From positions 620,001 to 684,000 of the forward strand of contig NZ_SOQX01000001.1 in the NCBI RefSeq assembly GCF_004366735.1: a DNA stretch of 64,000 nt, in the 5' to 3' direction. Source of the DNA: Thiohalophilus thiocyanatoxydans (GTDB lineage: Bacteria > Pseudomonadota > Gammaproteobacteria > UBA6429 > Thiohalophilaceae). Below the pieces are notes generated by a model, which worked only from the letters and a program-made list of their open reading frames with translations, had not been told where the DNA came from and did no database searches. Positions 52,397 through 61,959 of this stretch are shown piece after piece (the first letter of the stretch is position 1; each line of letters opens with the position of its first letter). The position numbers and the translations under genes were made by a program.

Positions 52397-55300
52397 ATGA
52401 CTGAACGAATACGCGAGATCCCGTACAACTACACTTCGTTTTCCGATAAAGAAATCGTGATCCGGCTGCTGGGCGAGGAGGCCTGGCAGGTGTTGAACAA
52501 GCTGCGCGCGGAGCGGGTGACCGGTCGCTCGGCGCGAATGCTGTTCGAGATCCTCGGGGATATGTGGGTGGTGACGCGCAATCCGTTCATTCAGGACGAT
52601 CTGTTGACCAACCGCAAGCGTCGTGAGTCGCTGATCCGGGCGCTGTATCATCGCCTTGACGGTATCGCCGAGCGTGCGGCGGGGAATGCGCTGACCGAGG
52701 AGCTGATCGGCAAGACCCGGGCGGCGATCCATGAACTGGAGACGTGGTTTGGGGAGCAGAACAGTCTGCGCAAGAAAGTGTACAAGCGCCTGGTCAAGAT
52801 CACGCACAAGGACAACATCGCCTTCGACGGTCTGGCGCGGGTGTCGCATGTCACCGACGCTTCCGACTGGCGGGTGGAGTACCCGCTGGTGGTGATCAAT
52901 CCCGACAGCGAAGCCGAAGTGCAGCAGGTGGTCGCCGCCTGTCTGGAGCTGGGAGTCGGCATGATTCCGCGCGGCGGCGGCACCGGGTATACCGGTGGGG
53001 CGGTGCCGTTACAGCCCGACTGCGCGGTGATCAATACCGAAAAGCTCGAGGGACTGGGAACGATTGGTTCACAGACGCTCGTCGTCGAAGGTGAGCAGGG
53101 CGAGCAGCCGGTACCGGTGGTGCGCGCCGAGGCCGGGGTGGTGACCAAGCGGGTCTCGGACCTGGCCGAAGCGGGCGGCTATGTGTTCGCGGTGGATCCC
53201 ACCTCGCAGGATGCCTCCTGCATCGGTGGCAACATCGCCATGAACGCCGGCGGCAAGAAGGCCGTCATGTGGGGCACGACCCTGGATAACCTGGTCTCCT
53301 GGCGCATGGTGACGCCGGATGCCAAGTGGCTGGAGGTGCAGCGGCTCAACTTCAACCTGGGCAAGATTCACGAGCAGGAGGAGGTGGCGTTTCGCATCAG
53401 CCGCTTCGAGTGCGACGGCGAGACGCCCTGTGGCGAGCCGGAAGTGTTGCGTATTCGGGGGGAGCATCTGCGCAAGCTGGGCCTCGGCAAGGATGTGACC
53501 AACAAATTTTTGAGCGGTTTGCCGGGCATTCAGAAGGAGGGCTGCGACGGGATCATCACCTCGGCGGTCTTTACCCTGCATCGCATGCCGCAGTTTATCC
53601 GCACCGTCTGCCTGGAGTTCTTCGGCGTGGATCTGCGCAAGGCGGTCCCGGCGATTGTCGAGACCAAGGATTATCTGGACGGTCTGGCGGAAGTGAATCT
53701 GGCCGGCATGGAGCATCTGGATGAGCGCTATGTGCGCGCCGTCAACTACACCACCAAGGCGCCGCGTCAGGATCTGCCCAAGATGGTGTTGTTGATCGAT
53801 GTGGCCGGCAACGACGAGGAGACGGTCGCCCGGGCTGCCTCGCACGTGGTATCACTGGCCAACGCACGCGAGGCCGAAGGCTTTGTCGCGGTCAGTCCCG
53901 AGGCGCGCCGGCGCTTCTGGGCGGATCGGGCGCGCACCGCGGCCATCGCCTCGCACACCAACGCCTTCAAGATTAACGAGGACGTGGTGATCCCGCTGCC
54001 CCGGCTGGCTGAATACAACGACGGCATCGAACGTCTCAACATCGAGCTGTCGACCCGGAACAAGATCCGCATGATCGATGCCGTGCTGGCGTACCTCGAT
54101 TCGGAAATGCCCGAGCTGCATCCGATCCGCGCCGGGGAGGTGCCCGACGCCGAGGAGAGCGAGGAGAGCGAGGCGATCATCGCGGCGAAAAAACATGCCG
54201 CGCGCGAGCTGCTCAGCGAAGTCAAACGCCGCTGGGCGGCGATCCTGACCCATCTGGATGCGCCCGCGCAGGACCACCCCGAGCTGTGGCAGACCCCCAG
54301 GGTTGTCGAGGCCGAGGCCGGGGACACCCTGTTCACCCTGCTGCAGAAGCGGCTGATCCGCATCTCCTATCGCAAGCAGGTGGAGCAGCCGCTCAAGGAT
54401 ATCTTCTCCGGCCACGAGCTGCAGGCGGTGCGCGCGCGACTGGACGAGATTCACAAGGACATCCGCTCCAGCCGCCTGTTTGTCGCCACTCACATGCACG
54501 CCGGCGACGGCAACGTGCATACCAACATACCGGTCAACTCCAACGATTATGTCATGCTGCGCGAGGCCGACGAAGTGGTCGAGCGGATCATGCAGCTGGC
54601 CGGCGATCTGGGCGGGGTGATCTCCGGTGAGCACGGCATCGGCATTACCAAGATGCAGTTTCTCGATAGCAATACGGTCGAGGCGTTTGCCAGTTACAAG
54701 CAGCAGGTCGATCCCGGCTCGGTCTTCAATCCCGGCAAGCTGATGGCCGGCTCGGGGCTGAGCAACGCCTACACGCCGTCACTGCGCCTGGTGGAACAGG
54801 AGGCGTTGATCCTGGAGGCCAGCGATCTGGGCGAGCTCAACACCATGGTCAAGGACTGCCTGCGCTGCGGCAAGTGCAAGCCGGTGTGCAACACCCATAT
54901 CCCGCGCGCCAACATGCTCTATTCGCCGCGCAACAAGATCCTCGCCAGCGGCCTGATTATCGAGGCGTTCCTCTACGAGGAGCAGACCCGGCGCGGGATC
55001 TCCACGCGCCATTTCGACGAGATGAACGACGTGGCCGATCACTGCACCGTCTGTCACAAGTGCCTTAACCCCTGTCCGGTGGACATCGACTTCGGCGATG
55101 TCTCGGTCACCATGCGCAACATTCTGCGCAAGCAGGGCGAGAAGCATTTCAATCCCGGCACCTGGTTCTCGATGATCTTTTTGAACATCACCGATCCCCA
55201 TGCCATCAAGCTGTTTCGCAAGCTGTTCATCGAGTGGGGCTACAAGGCGCAGGCCATCGCCTCGCACCTGGCCCGCAAGCTGCGTATCGACAGTAATAAG

Positions 55301-56266
55301 AAGCTACCGCGCGCCACCACCGGCAAGACCGGCGCTGTGGAACAGGTGGTTCACTTCATGAAAAAACCGATGCCGGGCAACCTGCCGTCGCGCACCACCC
55401 GTGCCATGCTCGGAATCGAGGATGACAAGGTGGTGCCGATCCTGCGCGATCCGCAAAAGCAGGATGACGACAGCGAGGCGGTTTTCTACTTTCCCGGCTG
55501 CGGCTCCGAGCGATTGTTCAGCCAGGTCGGACTGGCGACCCTGGCCATGTTGTATGACACCGGTGTGCAGACCGTGCTGCCGCCCGGTTATCTGTGTTGC
55601 GGTTATCCGCAGACCTCCGGCGGCGACGAGAAGAAGGGGCACGAGATTTCGGTGGACAACCAGGTGCTGTTCCATCGCGTGGCCAACACACTGAACTACC
55701 TGGATATCAAGACGGTGATCGTCTCCTGCGGCACCTGCATGGATCAGCTGCTCAAGTACCAGTTCGAGAAGATCTTCCCCGGCTGCCGCCTGCTGGATAT
55801 TCACGAGTTTCTGATGGAGAAGGGCGTCAAGCTGGAGAACCTCACCGGCAAGCAGTACATGTACCACGACCCGTGCCACACGCCGATGAAACACTACAAC
55901 CCGGTCAAGGTCGCGACCAACCTGATGGGCCAGGACGTGAGCCTCTCAGACCGCTGCTGCGGCGAGGCCGGTACCATGGCCATGGCACGCCCCGACATCT
56001 CCACCCAGGTGCGCTACCGCAAGCAGGAAGAGCTGCAAAACGGTCTCGAGCAGATGATCGGCAAGCGTTACAACGATCAGAGCGAAGTGAAGATGCTCAC
56101 CTCCTGCCCCGCCTGCCAGCAGGGCCTCTCCCGCTACGCCGAGGACACCGGCATCCAGACCGACTATATCGTGGTCGAGATGGCCAACCACCTGCTCGGC
56201 GAGAACTGGCAGGACCAGTTCATCAAACGGGCCACGGATCGGGGGATCGAGCGGGTTCTTCTTTAG
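52397..56266 (+). CDS. DUF3683 / FAD-linked oxidase / GlcF-type Fe-S fusion oxidoreductase
   Basis: A 1289-residue multidomain enzyme. N-terminal DUF3683 ([25 protein letters not shown]), FAD-binding PCMH domain with [11 protein letters not shown] (about 190), FAD-oxidase C domain, two 4Fe-4S motifs ([11 protein letters not shown] near 821, [12 protein letters not shown] near 883) and two CCG domains ([10 protein letters not shown] near 1067, CCGEAGTMA near 1187). It combines the GlcD and GlcF parts in one chain, so it likely oxidises a 2-hydroxyacid such as D-lactate or glycolate and delivers electrons to quinone. ATG at 52397 is the conserved start. Confidence 0.92.
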   Translation: MTERIREIPYNYTSFSDKEIVIRLLGEEAWQVLNKLRAERVTGRSARMLFEILGDMWVVTRNPFIQDDLLTNRKRRESLIRALYHRLDGIAERAAGNALTEELIGKTRAAIHELETWFGEQNSLRKKVYKRLVKITHKDNIAFDGLARVSHVTDASDWRVEYPLVVINPDSEAEVQQVVAACLELGVGMIPRGGGTGYTGGAVPLQPDCAVINTEKLEGLGTIGSQTLVVEGEQGEQPVPVVRAEAGVVTKRVSDLAEAGGYVFAVDPTSQDASCIGGNIAMNAGGKKAVMWGTTLDNLVSWRMVTPDAKWLEVQRLNFNLGKIHEQEEVAFRISRFECDGETPCGEPEVLRIRGEHLRKLGLGKDVTNKFLSGLPGIQKEGCDGIITSAVFTLHRMPQFIRTVCLEFFGVDLRKAVPAIVETKDYLDGLAEVNLAGMEHLDERYVRAVNYTTKAPRQDLPKMVLLIDVAGNDEETVARAASHVVSLANAREAEGFVAVSPEARRRFWADRARTAAIASHTNAFKINEDVVIPLPRLAEYNDGIERLNIELSTRNKIRMIDAVLAYLDSEMPELHPIRAGEVPDAEESEESEAIIAAKKHAARELLSEVKRRWAAILTHLDAPAQDHPELWQTPRVVEAEAGDTLFTLLQKRLIRISYRKQVEQPLKDIFSGHELQAVRARLDEIHKDIRSSRLFVATHMHAGDGNVHTNIPVNSNDYVMLREADEVVERIMQLAGDLGGVISGEHGIGITKMQFLDSNTVEAFASYKQQVDPGSVFNPGKLMAGSGLSNAYTPSLRLVEQEALILEASDLGELNTMVKDCLRCGKCKPVCNTHIPRANMLYSPRNKILASGLIIEAFLYEEQTRRGISTRHFDEMNDVADHCTVCHKCLNPCPVDIDFGDVSVTMRNILRKQGEKHFNPGTWFSMIFLNITDPHAIKLFRKLFIEWGYKAQAIASHLARKLRIDSNKKLPRATTGKTGAVEQVVHFMKKPMPGNLPSRTTRAMLGIEDDKVVPILRDPQKQDDDSEAVFYFPGCGSERLFSQVGLATLAMLYDTGVQTVLPPGYLCCGYPQTSGGDEKKGHEISVDNQVLFHRVANTLNYLDIKTVIVSCGTCMDQLLKYQFEKIFPGCRLLDIHEFLMEKGVKLENLTGKQYMYHDPCHTPMKHYNPVKVATNLMGQDVSLSDRCCGEAGTMAMARPDISTQVRYRKQEELQNGLEQMIGKRYNDQSEVKMLTSCPACQQGLSRYAEDTGIQTDYIVVEMANHLLGENWQDQFIKRATDRGIERVLL

Positions 56267-56500
56267 GGCGGAGTTGGCAGTTGGCAGTCGGCAGTTCGCA
56301 GCGTTAGCAGGTAGGCCCGATATAGCGAAGCGGTATCGGGCATTTTTCGCTATAAGGACAAGCGCCTTGGACCGAAGCTCTCCAGAAGCACCTTCGGCGT
56401 GACAGGCTGTGCGGTTGGCAGAAGCCATCGCGGCAAAGCCGCTCCTACCTCATAATTTCACTGCCAACTGCCAACTGCCAACTGCCAACTGCCAACTCGC
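56267..56500. repeat. Inverted TTGGCAG / AACTGCC arm pair
   Basis: Left arm 56272-56301 (AGTTGGCAGTTGGCAG...) and right arm 56461-56497 (five AACTGCC units). The insert carries a TAGGCCCGATATAGC element (56311-56345) and a REP-like pair (56386-56450). Confidence 0.85.
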
Positions 56501-56551
56501 CCCTATCGTCTATACTTTGCGGACAAGCCATCAAAGCAGGAGTCAGGGCGT

Positions 56552-56758
56552 ATGTATCTCAAAGACAGGCGTAACGGTGATCTGGTGGAGATACTCGATC
56601 TGGGGGCGCTGTTCGACCCTTTCGAGGCCAGCGTCAGCGGTCGTTTTCACGCCGGTGAGGAGATGCAGGACACGCAGTCCTTCACCAAGCAGGAACTGAT
56701 CTTTCCCTCCGGCGAGGCGCTGCCCCGATGCTGGGTGGATGCCAACTATAAACAGTGA
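56552..56758 (+). CDS. Small conserved protein of unknown function
   Basis: A 68-residue protein, MYLKDRRNGDLVEILDLGALFDPFEASVSGRFHAGEE..., ending LPRCWVDANYK. It resembles a short conserved gammaproteobacterial family sometimes labelled acetyltransferase without support. Soluble, acidic, single Cys. No function can be given. A repeat cassette follows the stop. Confidence 0.7.
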   Translation: MYLKDRRNGDLVEILDLGALFDPFEASVSGRFHAGEEMQDTQSFTKQELIFPSGEALPRCWVDANYKQ

Positions 56759-57062
56759 CGAGGGACGAGTTACGAGGGACGAGGAAAAGCACTTCATCAC
56801 CACAGGTTGTAGGAGCGCCGTTGGCGCGACAGAAAAAGAAGTGGGCAGATAGCAGTCGCAGTTGGCAGCGTTAGACCGCGAGCAGGCGCTCCCGGCGTCC
56901 TGTGCACGCAGGCCGAGTCACGACGAACGAGAGTGGCGAAGGTTTGTAGGAGGGGCTTTCAGCCGCGACAGGTCTTGCCAAGTAGACAGGGTTATCGCGG
57001 AACAGCCGCGTTCCTGTGGTCTGTCGGACAAGGCCTTCCTCGTTACTCGTCCCTCGGCCCTG
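56757..57062. repeat. GACGAG-armed cassette enclosing REP-like sequences
   Basis: Left arm about 56757-56785 and right arm about 57035-57062 ending CTCGGCCCTG, 4 bases from the anti-sigma gene stop. The insert holds a TGTAGGAGCGCCGTTGGCGCGACAG REP (56811-56832), a TTGGCAG-type arm and a second REP-like stretch (56944-57010). Confidence 0.8.
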
Positions 57063-57066
57063 TTTT

Positions 57067-57795
57067 TTAGATTCTGAGATACGTCCACCCTTCCCGCTGA
57101 CGCAGCAGTGCTTCCTGCATGGCGGAGGGGATGATGTCGACATCGGGCAGTAATTCGATACTCATGCCGTTTTCTTCTTCATAGCGGTTCAGCGCGATGC
57201 GGCAAGCCATGAAACGGACATTCTGGTATTGGCTGTTCAGAGTATTGACGCGCTTGGCGTAGGCCGTATTGTTCTCCTGCAGGAGTTTCAGACCCTCGCC
57301 GTTGGCCATGATCTCGATGCGCAACTTGCGTTCTTTGTTGCGCGAGGTGCGCAGCAGGTATTCCGCCTCGTCCAGTACGGTCTGGAGTCGCGAGGGATCG
57401 TCGGAGTTGACGTGCAGCATCAGCTTCAATTCGTCGTCCGGTTGCGGCTCGGCGGCGACCTGGGCGGACTGGGCCATTTCGAACAGGGAGGCCGGGCGCT
57501 TGAAGGTGTCGTGGCTGAACCAGCCGATACTCAGTCCCAGGCCCAGAATCAGCAGCGCCGAGGCGGTCTGGGCAAAATAGATCGGCCAGCGTCGATGGGC
57601 CTGGCGTGCATCCTGTTCGCTGGCGACATTGTGATAGGCCAGTTGGACCATATCCTGGACTTTTTGCAGTTTGCAGACCCGCTCGGCCAGTTGTTGATCG
57701 CGGCGCAGCTCCTCGAGCAGCAGACTCCGCTCTTCCGAGTCGAGCTGATTATCCAGATAGGCGTTCAGATGCTCGTCGGAAAAACGGGAGTTCAT
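57067..57795 (-). CDS. Membrane anti-sigma factor with periplasmic DsrE-like domain
   Basis: A 242-residue protein. The N-terminal helical anti-sigma part (SDEHLNAYLDNQLDSEERSLL) lacks the usual zinc cysteines. One membrane segment lies at about 71-94. The C-terminal periplasmic domain (about 122-242) reads like DsrE/DsrF: LMLHVNSDDPSRLQTVLDEAEYLL, MANGEGLKLL, VRFMACRIALNRY with conserved Cys198, and IIPSAMQEALLRQREGWTYLRI. Its start overlaps the sigma-factor stop (ATGA). It probably holds the ECF factor inactive and senses a periplasmic thiol or sulfur signal; the sensing idea is inference. Confidence 0.82.
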   Translation of the reverse strand: MNSRFSDEHLNAYLDNQLDSEERSLLLEELRRDQQLAERVCKLQKVQDMVQLAYHNVASEQDARQAHRRWPIYFAQTASALLILGLGLSIGWFSHDTFKRPASLFEMAQSAQVAAEPQPDDELKLMLHVNSDDPSRLQTVLDEAEYLLRTSRNKERKLRIEIMANGEGLKLLQENNTAYAKRVNTLNSQYQNVRFMACRIALNRYEEENGMSIELLPDVDIIPSAMQEALLRQREGWTYLRI

Positions 57796-58343
57796 ACGAC
57801 CCTCCTGATTGAGGTGACGTTGTCGTGGGATTCGGGGTGGAACTCCAGCAGCTTATCGGCCAGGCCCCGGCGTGCCCGACAGAGACGGCTCATGACGGTG
57901 CCGATGGGAATTTCCAGAATCTCGGCGACTTCGGCGTAACTGCAGCCTTCCAGATCGATCAGGGTCAGGACATGACGCTGCCCCTCGGGCAGCTGTGATA
58001 CCGCGCCGCGCACCTTGTCGACGATGTTCTGTTGTTCGTGGTGGTGCTCGGGGGTCTGCTCGTCGGCCAGCACCTGGTTGTCCACGTCGTCCATGTCGCG
58101 GTTACTGCGGTAATGGTCACGCCAGCAGTTACGCAGGATGCCGAAGGACCAGCTTTTCAGCGCCTCGGGATCTTTCAGCTGGGCGACATTTTTCAGGGCC
58201 TTGGCCAGGGCTTCCTGGGTCAGGTCATCGGCCAGGGTCGGATTGCTGGTCCAGGAATAGGCCAGCCGATAAAGCTGCGGGCGCAGGGCTTCCAGCCGTT
58301 CCTTTATATGATGGTGTCGAGAAAAAAAATTCAGCGGATTCAT
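57792..58343 (-). CDS. ECF-family RNA polymerase sigma factor
   Basis: A 183-residue sigma-70-like factor: region 2 (LRPQLYRLAYSWTSNPTLADDLTQEALAKAL...WSFGILRNCWRDHYR) and region 4 (LPEGQRHVLTLIDLEGCSYAEVAEILEIPIGTVMSRLCRAR). ATG at 58343 (MNPLNFFSRHHH) chosen over a TTG eight codons earlier. Co-translated with its anti-sigma factor. A sigma-70 type promoter (TTGCCG, 16 bases, TAGAAT, on the minus strand around 58381-58408) may serve it. Confidence 0.93.
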   Translation of the reverse strand: MNPLNFFSRHHHIKERLEALRPQLYRLAYSWTSNPTLADDLTQEALAKALKNVAQLKDPEALKSWSFGILRNCWRDHYRSNRDMDDVDNQVLADEQTPEHHHEQQNIVDKVRGAVSQLPEGQRHVLTLIDLEGCSYAEVAEILEIPIGTVMSRLCRARRGLADKLLEFHPESHDNVTSIRRVV

Positions 58344-58487
58344 AACAACGTGATTCCGGTTAGGCAAGGGAGGTGGAATTCTAGCATGATGACGAGGAGC
58401 GGCAAATCCTGACGAGCCGTTTTCGCCGGGTTATCAATAGTTTAGAAAAGTCTAATATATTAATGTGAAATTTTTTTGCAATTCGAT

Positions 58488-58514
58488 GGAATAAAACGGG
58501 GCGCGGATCGTCTC
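58488..58514 (+). promoter_or_regulatory. ECF-type promoter pointing away from the sigma-factor gene
   Basis: GGAATAA at 58488-58494 and CGTCTC at 58509-58514, the -35/-10 pattern of many ECF-dependent promoters, preceded by an AT-rich stretch. It is on the plus strand, upstream of no gene. Confidence 0.5.
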
Positions 58515-58519
58515 CTGTA

Positions 58520-58712
58520 TGTGCGTCATCTGATTAAGTGGAGGAGGACGCCAAATCTCCCATGTGAAGCAGGAAGAATAAAAACAACACGGATGCTACA
58601 ACAATAAAGGCAAGGCAGAGTCACGGGGTAGGCAAGGCCCCACGGCTCGAGTTTCTGGGGGCAACCACTGACAGCCTGAATAATCCGCACCGATTGGTCA
58701 GGCTGTCAGTGC
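58520..58712 (+). ncRNA. Putative ECF-controlled structured RNA
   Basis: Downstream of the ECF-type promoter is about 190 bases with no reading frame, but with a GGAGGAGG stretch (58540-58547), a GC-rich central part, and a perfect 14-bp stem (arms 58666-58679 and 58698-58711, 18-base loop). Such a layout fits a stress-sigma-dependent small RNA. No Rfam family could be recognised by eye. Confidence 0.4.
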
Positions 58713-58796
58713 CCAGTATTTCCTATCCCCGCCGGTTTCTCCCGGACTGACTTCAAACTTTTCTCTGATATTTCGTGTACGCTCTATGGTTCCAGT

Positions 58797-59118
58797 TACT
58801 AGGTGCTAGGTGCTAGGTGCTAGGTGCTAGGTTCTAGGTTCTAGTAAAAGCTTGATGGTCGCAAGTCTGTAGGAGCGCCTTTGGCGCGAGAGATCGTGCG
58901 GCCGGCCAGGCTGTCGCGGCTGAAAGCCCCTCCCACGCACTTATCGGACAACGCGGTTATACTTGCCACTCAGCACTCAGCACTCAGCACTCAGCACTCA
59001 GCACTCAGCACTCAGCACTCAGCACGTAGGCCGGACATAGCGAAGCGGTGTCCGGCAACCCGAAAAATGCCCGATACCGCGGAGTTTATGCCCGCAGGGT
59101 GCTATATCGGGCCTACCT
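58797..59118. repeat. Repeat block between the ECF region and the DUF2905 gene
   Basis: A CTAGGTG array (58799-58845), a REP-like pair (58867-58938), an ACTCAGC array of about eight units (58968-59022), then TAGGCCGGACATAGC / TATCGGGCCTA hairpin elements (59025-59118). No gene. A solo CTAG array lies at 59344-59372 after the DUF2905 gene start. Confidence 0.85.
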
Positions 59119-59134
59119 GACGCAGCACTTTGTT

Positions 59135-59335
59135 TTATTTCCTGAAAAACCAGAGAATCACACTGATCACGATACTGATGATGATGGCGCTGGTGACGGG
59201 GAAATAGAACCGCACGTTCTCCTTCTCGACATAAATATCCCCCGGCAACCGGAACAGCCCGAGCCTGGACAACCACGGCCAGAGTATCCCGGCGATGAGC
59301 AGGACAATGCCGATGATGATGAGAGTGCGTTGCAT
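59135..59335 (-). CDS. DUF2905 small membrane protein
   Basis: A 66-residue protein with two membrane helices (TLIIIGIVLLIAGILWPWL and FPVTSAIIISIVISVILWF) joined by the signature LGLFRLPGDIYVEKENVRFYFP, which defines DUF2905. Function unknown; widely conserved in proteobacteria. Confidence 0.92.
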   Translation of the reverse strand: MQRTLIIIGIVLLIAGILWPWLSRLGLFRLPGDIYVEKENVRFYFPVTSAIIISIVISVILWFFRK

Positions 59336-59385
59336 AAACAGATACTAGGTTCTAGCTGCTAGTCGCTAGTAACTGACGATGGAAT

Positions 59386-60042
59386 TTATTCCATCGTCTT
59401 GACGCCATCTTTGGTCCCCAGAAGCAGCACGTCGGCCGGGCGCATGGCGAACAGGCCGTTGGTGACGACGCCGGTGAGGTTGTTGAGGGTCTGCTCCAGC
59501 TTGACGGCTTCCATGATCTCGAGGTTGTGTACATCGAGGATGATGTTGCCGTTGTCGGTGGTAAAGTCCTGGCGCAGTTCCGGTTCGCCGCCGAGTTTGA
59601 CGATCTCGCGGGCCACCAGGCTGCGGGCCATGGGGATCACCTCGACCGGCAGCGGGAAGGCGCCGAGCACACCGACCAGCTTGGATTCGTCGGCGATACA
59701 GACGAATTTCTTGCTGGCGGCAGCGACGATTTTTTCGCGGGTCAGTGCGCCGCCACCGCCTTTGATCAGCTGCAGATGCTCGTTGGCCTCGTCGGCGCCG
59801 TCCACATAGACGGAAATCCCGTCCACGGCATTCAGGTCGTAGACGGGGATGCCGTGTCCCTTGAGCCGTTCGGCGCTGGCCACCGAGCTGGCGACGGTGC
59901 CGTCGATCTTGCCCTTGATTTTGGCCAGCTCGTCGATGAACAAATTGGCGGTCGATCCGGTACCCACCCCGATAATAGTGCCCGGTACCACATATTCGAT
60001 GGCGGCCTGGGCGACGAGTCGTTTCAATTCATCCTGTGTCAT
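59386..60042 (-). CDS. rpiA: Ribose-5-phosphate isomerase A
   Basis: A 218-residue isomerase: [15 protein letters not shown] near 21, [27 protein letters not shown] in the middle and the C-terminal [18 protein letters not shown]. Interconverts ribose-5-P and ribulose-5-P, serving the Calvin cycle and pentose-phosphate path. Divergent from ilvA, the usual gammaproteobacterial arrangement. Confidence 0.97.
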   Translation of the reverse strand: MTQDELKRLVAQAAIEYVVPGTIIGVGTGSTANLFIDELAKIKGKIDGTVASSVASAERLKGHGIPVYDLNAVDGISVYVDGADEANEHLQLIKGGGGALTREKIVAAASKKFVCIADESKLVGVLGAFPLPVEVIPMARSLVAREIVKLGGEPELRQDFTTDNGNIILDVHNLEIMEAVKLEQTLNNLTGVVTNGLFAMRPADVLLLGTKDGVKTME

Positions 60043-60191
60043 CTGTCAATACTCCTTGGGGGCCGTGTTTTCGGACCGGCGACGTTGTTGAACGGGTAAT
60101 AGGTCATTATATTAGGCATTCCGGTCTGGTATCCACAACCGGAGGCCAAAAAGTCACCAGTTTGGTCAGGCCCATAAAACAGCAGAAGACT

Positions 60192-61715
60192 ATGACCCAG
60201 CAATATGTCGACATGATCAATGCCGCGCCGGTTTACGATGTGGCCATCCACTCGCCGCTGGATCCGGCGCCCCGTCTGAGCGAGCGTCTGGCCAATACGG
60301 TGCTGCTCAAGCGCGAGGATCTGCAGCAGGTCTTCTCGTTCAAGCTGCGCGGTGCCTATAACCGGATTATTCACCTCTCCGAGGCGGAGCGCCGCTGCGG
60401 GGTAATCGCCGCTTCCGCCGGAAATCATGCCCAGGGCGTCGCGCTGGCGGCGCAACGTCTGGGTATCGAGGCGACCATCGTCATGCCCAGGACCACGCCG
60501 GAAATCAAGCAGCATGCGGTCAAATCGCTGGGCGCCACGACCGTCTTGCACGGCAATGCCTATGACGACGCCTATCGCCATGCCATGGAGCTGGTCGAGA
60601 AACAGGGTCTGACCTTTATCCATCCCTACGATGACCCGCTGGTGATCGCCGGCCAGGGCACGATTGGCAAAGAGCTGCTGGCCCAGCGCGAATCGATCGA
60701 CGCGATCTTCGTGCCGGTAGGCGGCGGCGGCCTGATCGCCGGGATCGCGGCGTATGTGAAGACCCTGCGTCCGGCGATCAAAATCATTGGCGTGGAACCG
60801 GAAGATGCGCCGAGCATGTTCAGTGCCCTGCGCGATGACGAACGGGTGCGACTCGACCAGGTGGGCATATTCGCCGATGGCGTGGCGGTGCGCCAGGTGG
60901 GTGAGGAGCCGTTTCGTCTGGCGCGCGACTATGTGGACGAGGTAATTCTGGTTACCACCGACGAGATCTGCGCGGCGATCAAGGACATCTTCGATGACAC
61001 CCGCTCGATCACCGAACCGGCCGGCGCCCTGGCGGTGGCCGGGCTGAAAAAGTACGTGGGGGAAAAATCGGTTCAGGGCCAGACCCTGATCGCCGTCGAC
61101 AGCGGGGCCAATATGAACTTCGATCGCCTGCGGCATGTGGCCGAACGGGCCGAACTGGGTGAGCGCCGCGAGCTGCTGTTTGCCGCGACCATTCCCGAGC
61201 GTCCGGGCAGCTTTCGCAAATTCTGCGAGGCGATCGGCACACGGGGCATTACCGAGTTCAACTACCGCTACGCCGATCCGAGCCAGGCGCATATTTTTGT
61301 CGGAGTGCAGCTGCACGGCGGCGAGTCGGAGAAGCAGGCGCTGTTCGGACAACTGGACACGGCCGGCTATCCCTATATGGATATGACCGACAACGAGATG
61401 GCCAAGCTGCACATCCGCTATATGGTCGGCGGCCGGGTCGACGGGGTGGAACACGAGTGCCTCTACCGCTTCGAATTCCCCGAGCGCCCCGGCGCACTGC
61501 TGCGTTTTCTCAATCACATGGGCGCGCACTGGAACATCAGCCTGTTCCACTACCGCAACCACGGTGCCGACTACGGCCGGGTCCTGGTTGGCATGCAGGT
61601 CCCGCCCGACGAGGAGCCCATGCTGCAACGCTTCCTCGACGAGATTGGGTATCGCTACTGGGATGAGACCGATAATCCCGCCAATGCCCTGTTCCTTTCA
61701 GGAACAGGGCAGTGA
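60192..61715 (+). CDS. ilvA: Threonine ammonia-lyase, biosynthetic
   Basis: A 507-residue PLP enzyme making 2-oxobutyrate for isoleucine. PLP lysine K51 in SFKLRGAYN, SAGNHAQGVALAA, and glycine loop VPVGGGGLIAG. Two C-terminal ACT-like regulatory domains (from about 330 and 425) mark the isoleucine-inhibited form. ATG at 60192 is the conserved start. A REP/GACGAG cassette begins at the stop codon. Confidence 0.97.
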   Translation: MTQQYVDMINAAPVYDVAIHSPLDPAPRLSERLANTVLLKREDLQQVFSFKLRGAYNRIIHLSEAERRCGVIAASAGNHAQGVALAAQRLGIEATIVMPRTTPEIKQHAVKSLGATTVLHGNAYDDAYRHAMELVEKQGLTFIHPYDDPLVIAGQGTIGKELLAQRESIDAIFVPVGGGGLIAGIAAYVKTLRPAIKIIGVEPEDAPSMFSALRDDERVRLDQVGIFADGVAVRQVGEEPFRLARDYVDEVILVTTDEICAAIKDIFDDTRSITEPAGALAVAGLKKYVGEKSVQGQTLIAVDSGANMNFDRLRHVAERAELGERRELLFAATIPERPGSFRKFCEAIGTRGITEFNYRYADPSQAHIFVGVQLHGGESEKQALFGQLDTAGYPYMDMTDNEMAKLHIRYMVGGRVDGVEHECLYRFEFPERPGALLRFLNHMGAHWNISLFHYRNHGADYGRVLVGMQVPPDEEPMLQRFLDEIGYRYWDETDNPANALFLSGTGQ

Positions 61716-61868
61716 CGAGGAAAATCGGCACGTAACCTCGTTGATCGTAGGAGCGGCTTTGGCGCGAGAGACTTTGCCAACCGCATGGCCTGTCGCGCCA
61801 AAGGCGCTCCTACAGGTCCTCGATCCAGGGTGATTTTCCTCGTCACTCGTCCCTCGTACCTCGGCCCT
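61708..61868. repeat. GACGAG-armed cassette enclosing a REP pair, after ilvA
   Basis: Short left arm CAGGGCAGTGACGAGG (61706-61721) overlaps the ilvA stop; right arm 61837-61867. The insert is a REP pair: GTAGGAGCGGCTTTGGCGCGAGAG (61748-61771) and inverse GTCGCGCCAAAGGCGCTCCTAC (61792-61813). Confidence 0.85.
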
Positions 61869-61885
61869 TTTTTTGGCCAGCGGCC

Positions 61886-61919
61886 AAAAAAAAGGGGGCT
61901 ACCGTCGCCGGTAACCCCC
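61886..61919 (-). terminator. Terminator of the lysine-rich gene
   Basis: On the minus strand GGGGGTTACCGG and CCGTAGCCCCC-type arms (61894-61919) precede eight Ts. A second small hairpin (GGCC, AGC, GGCC) follows. Confidence 0.85.
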
Positions 61920-61959
61920 GATTTTCCCGGGATTTTTCCCGTTCTACAGCCGATGTCGC

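Noticed and set aside
58590-58660. c-di-GMP (GEMM) riboswitch
   Set aside because: GGCAAGGC and GGTAGGCAAGGCCCC loosely recall the GEMM core, but the conserved pairing and tetraloop receptor could not be matched, and no gene follows.
60039-61628. Long open frame antisense to ilvA
   Set aside because: Shadow of the well-supported ilvA gene; no domain recognised.
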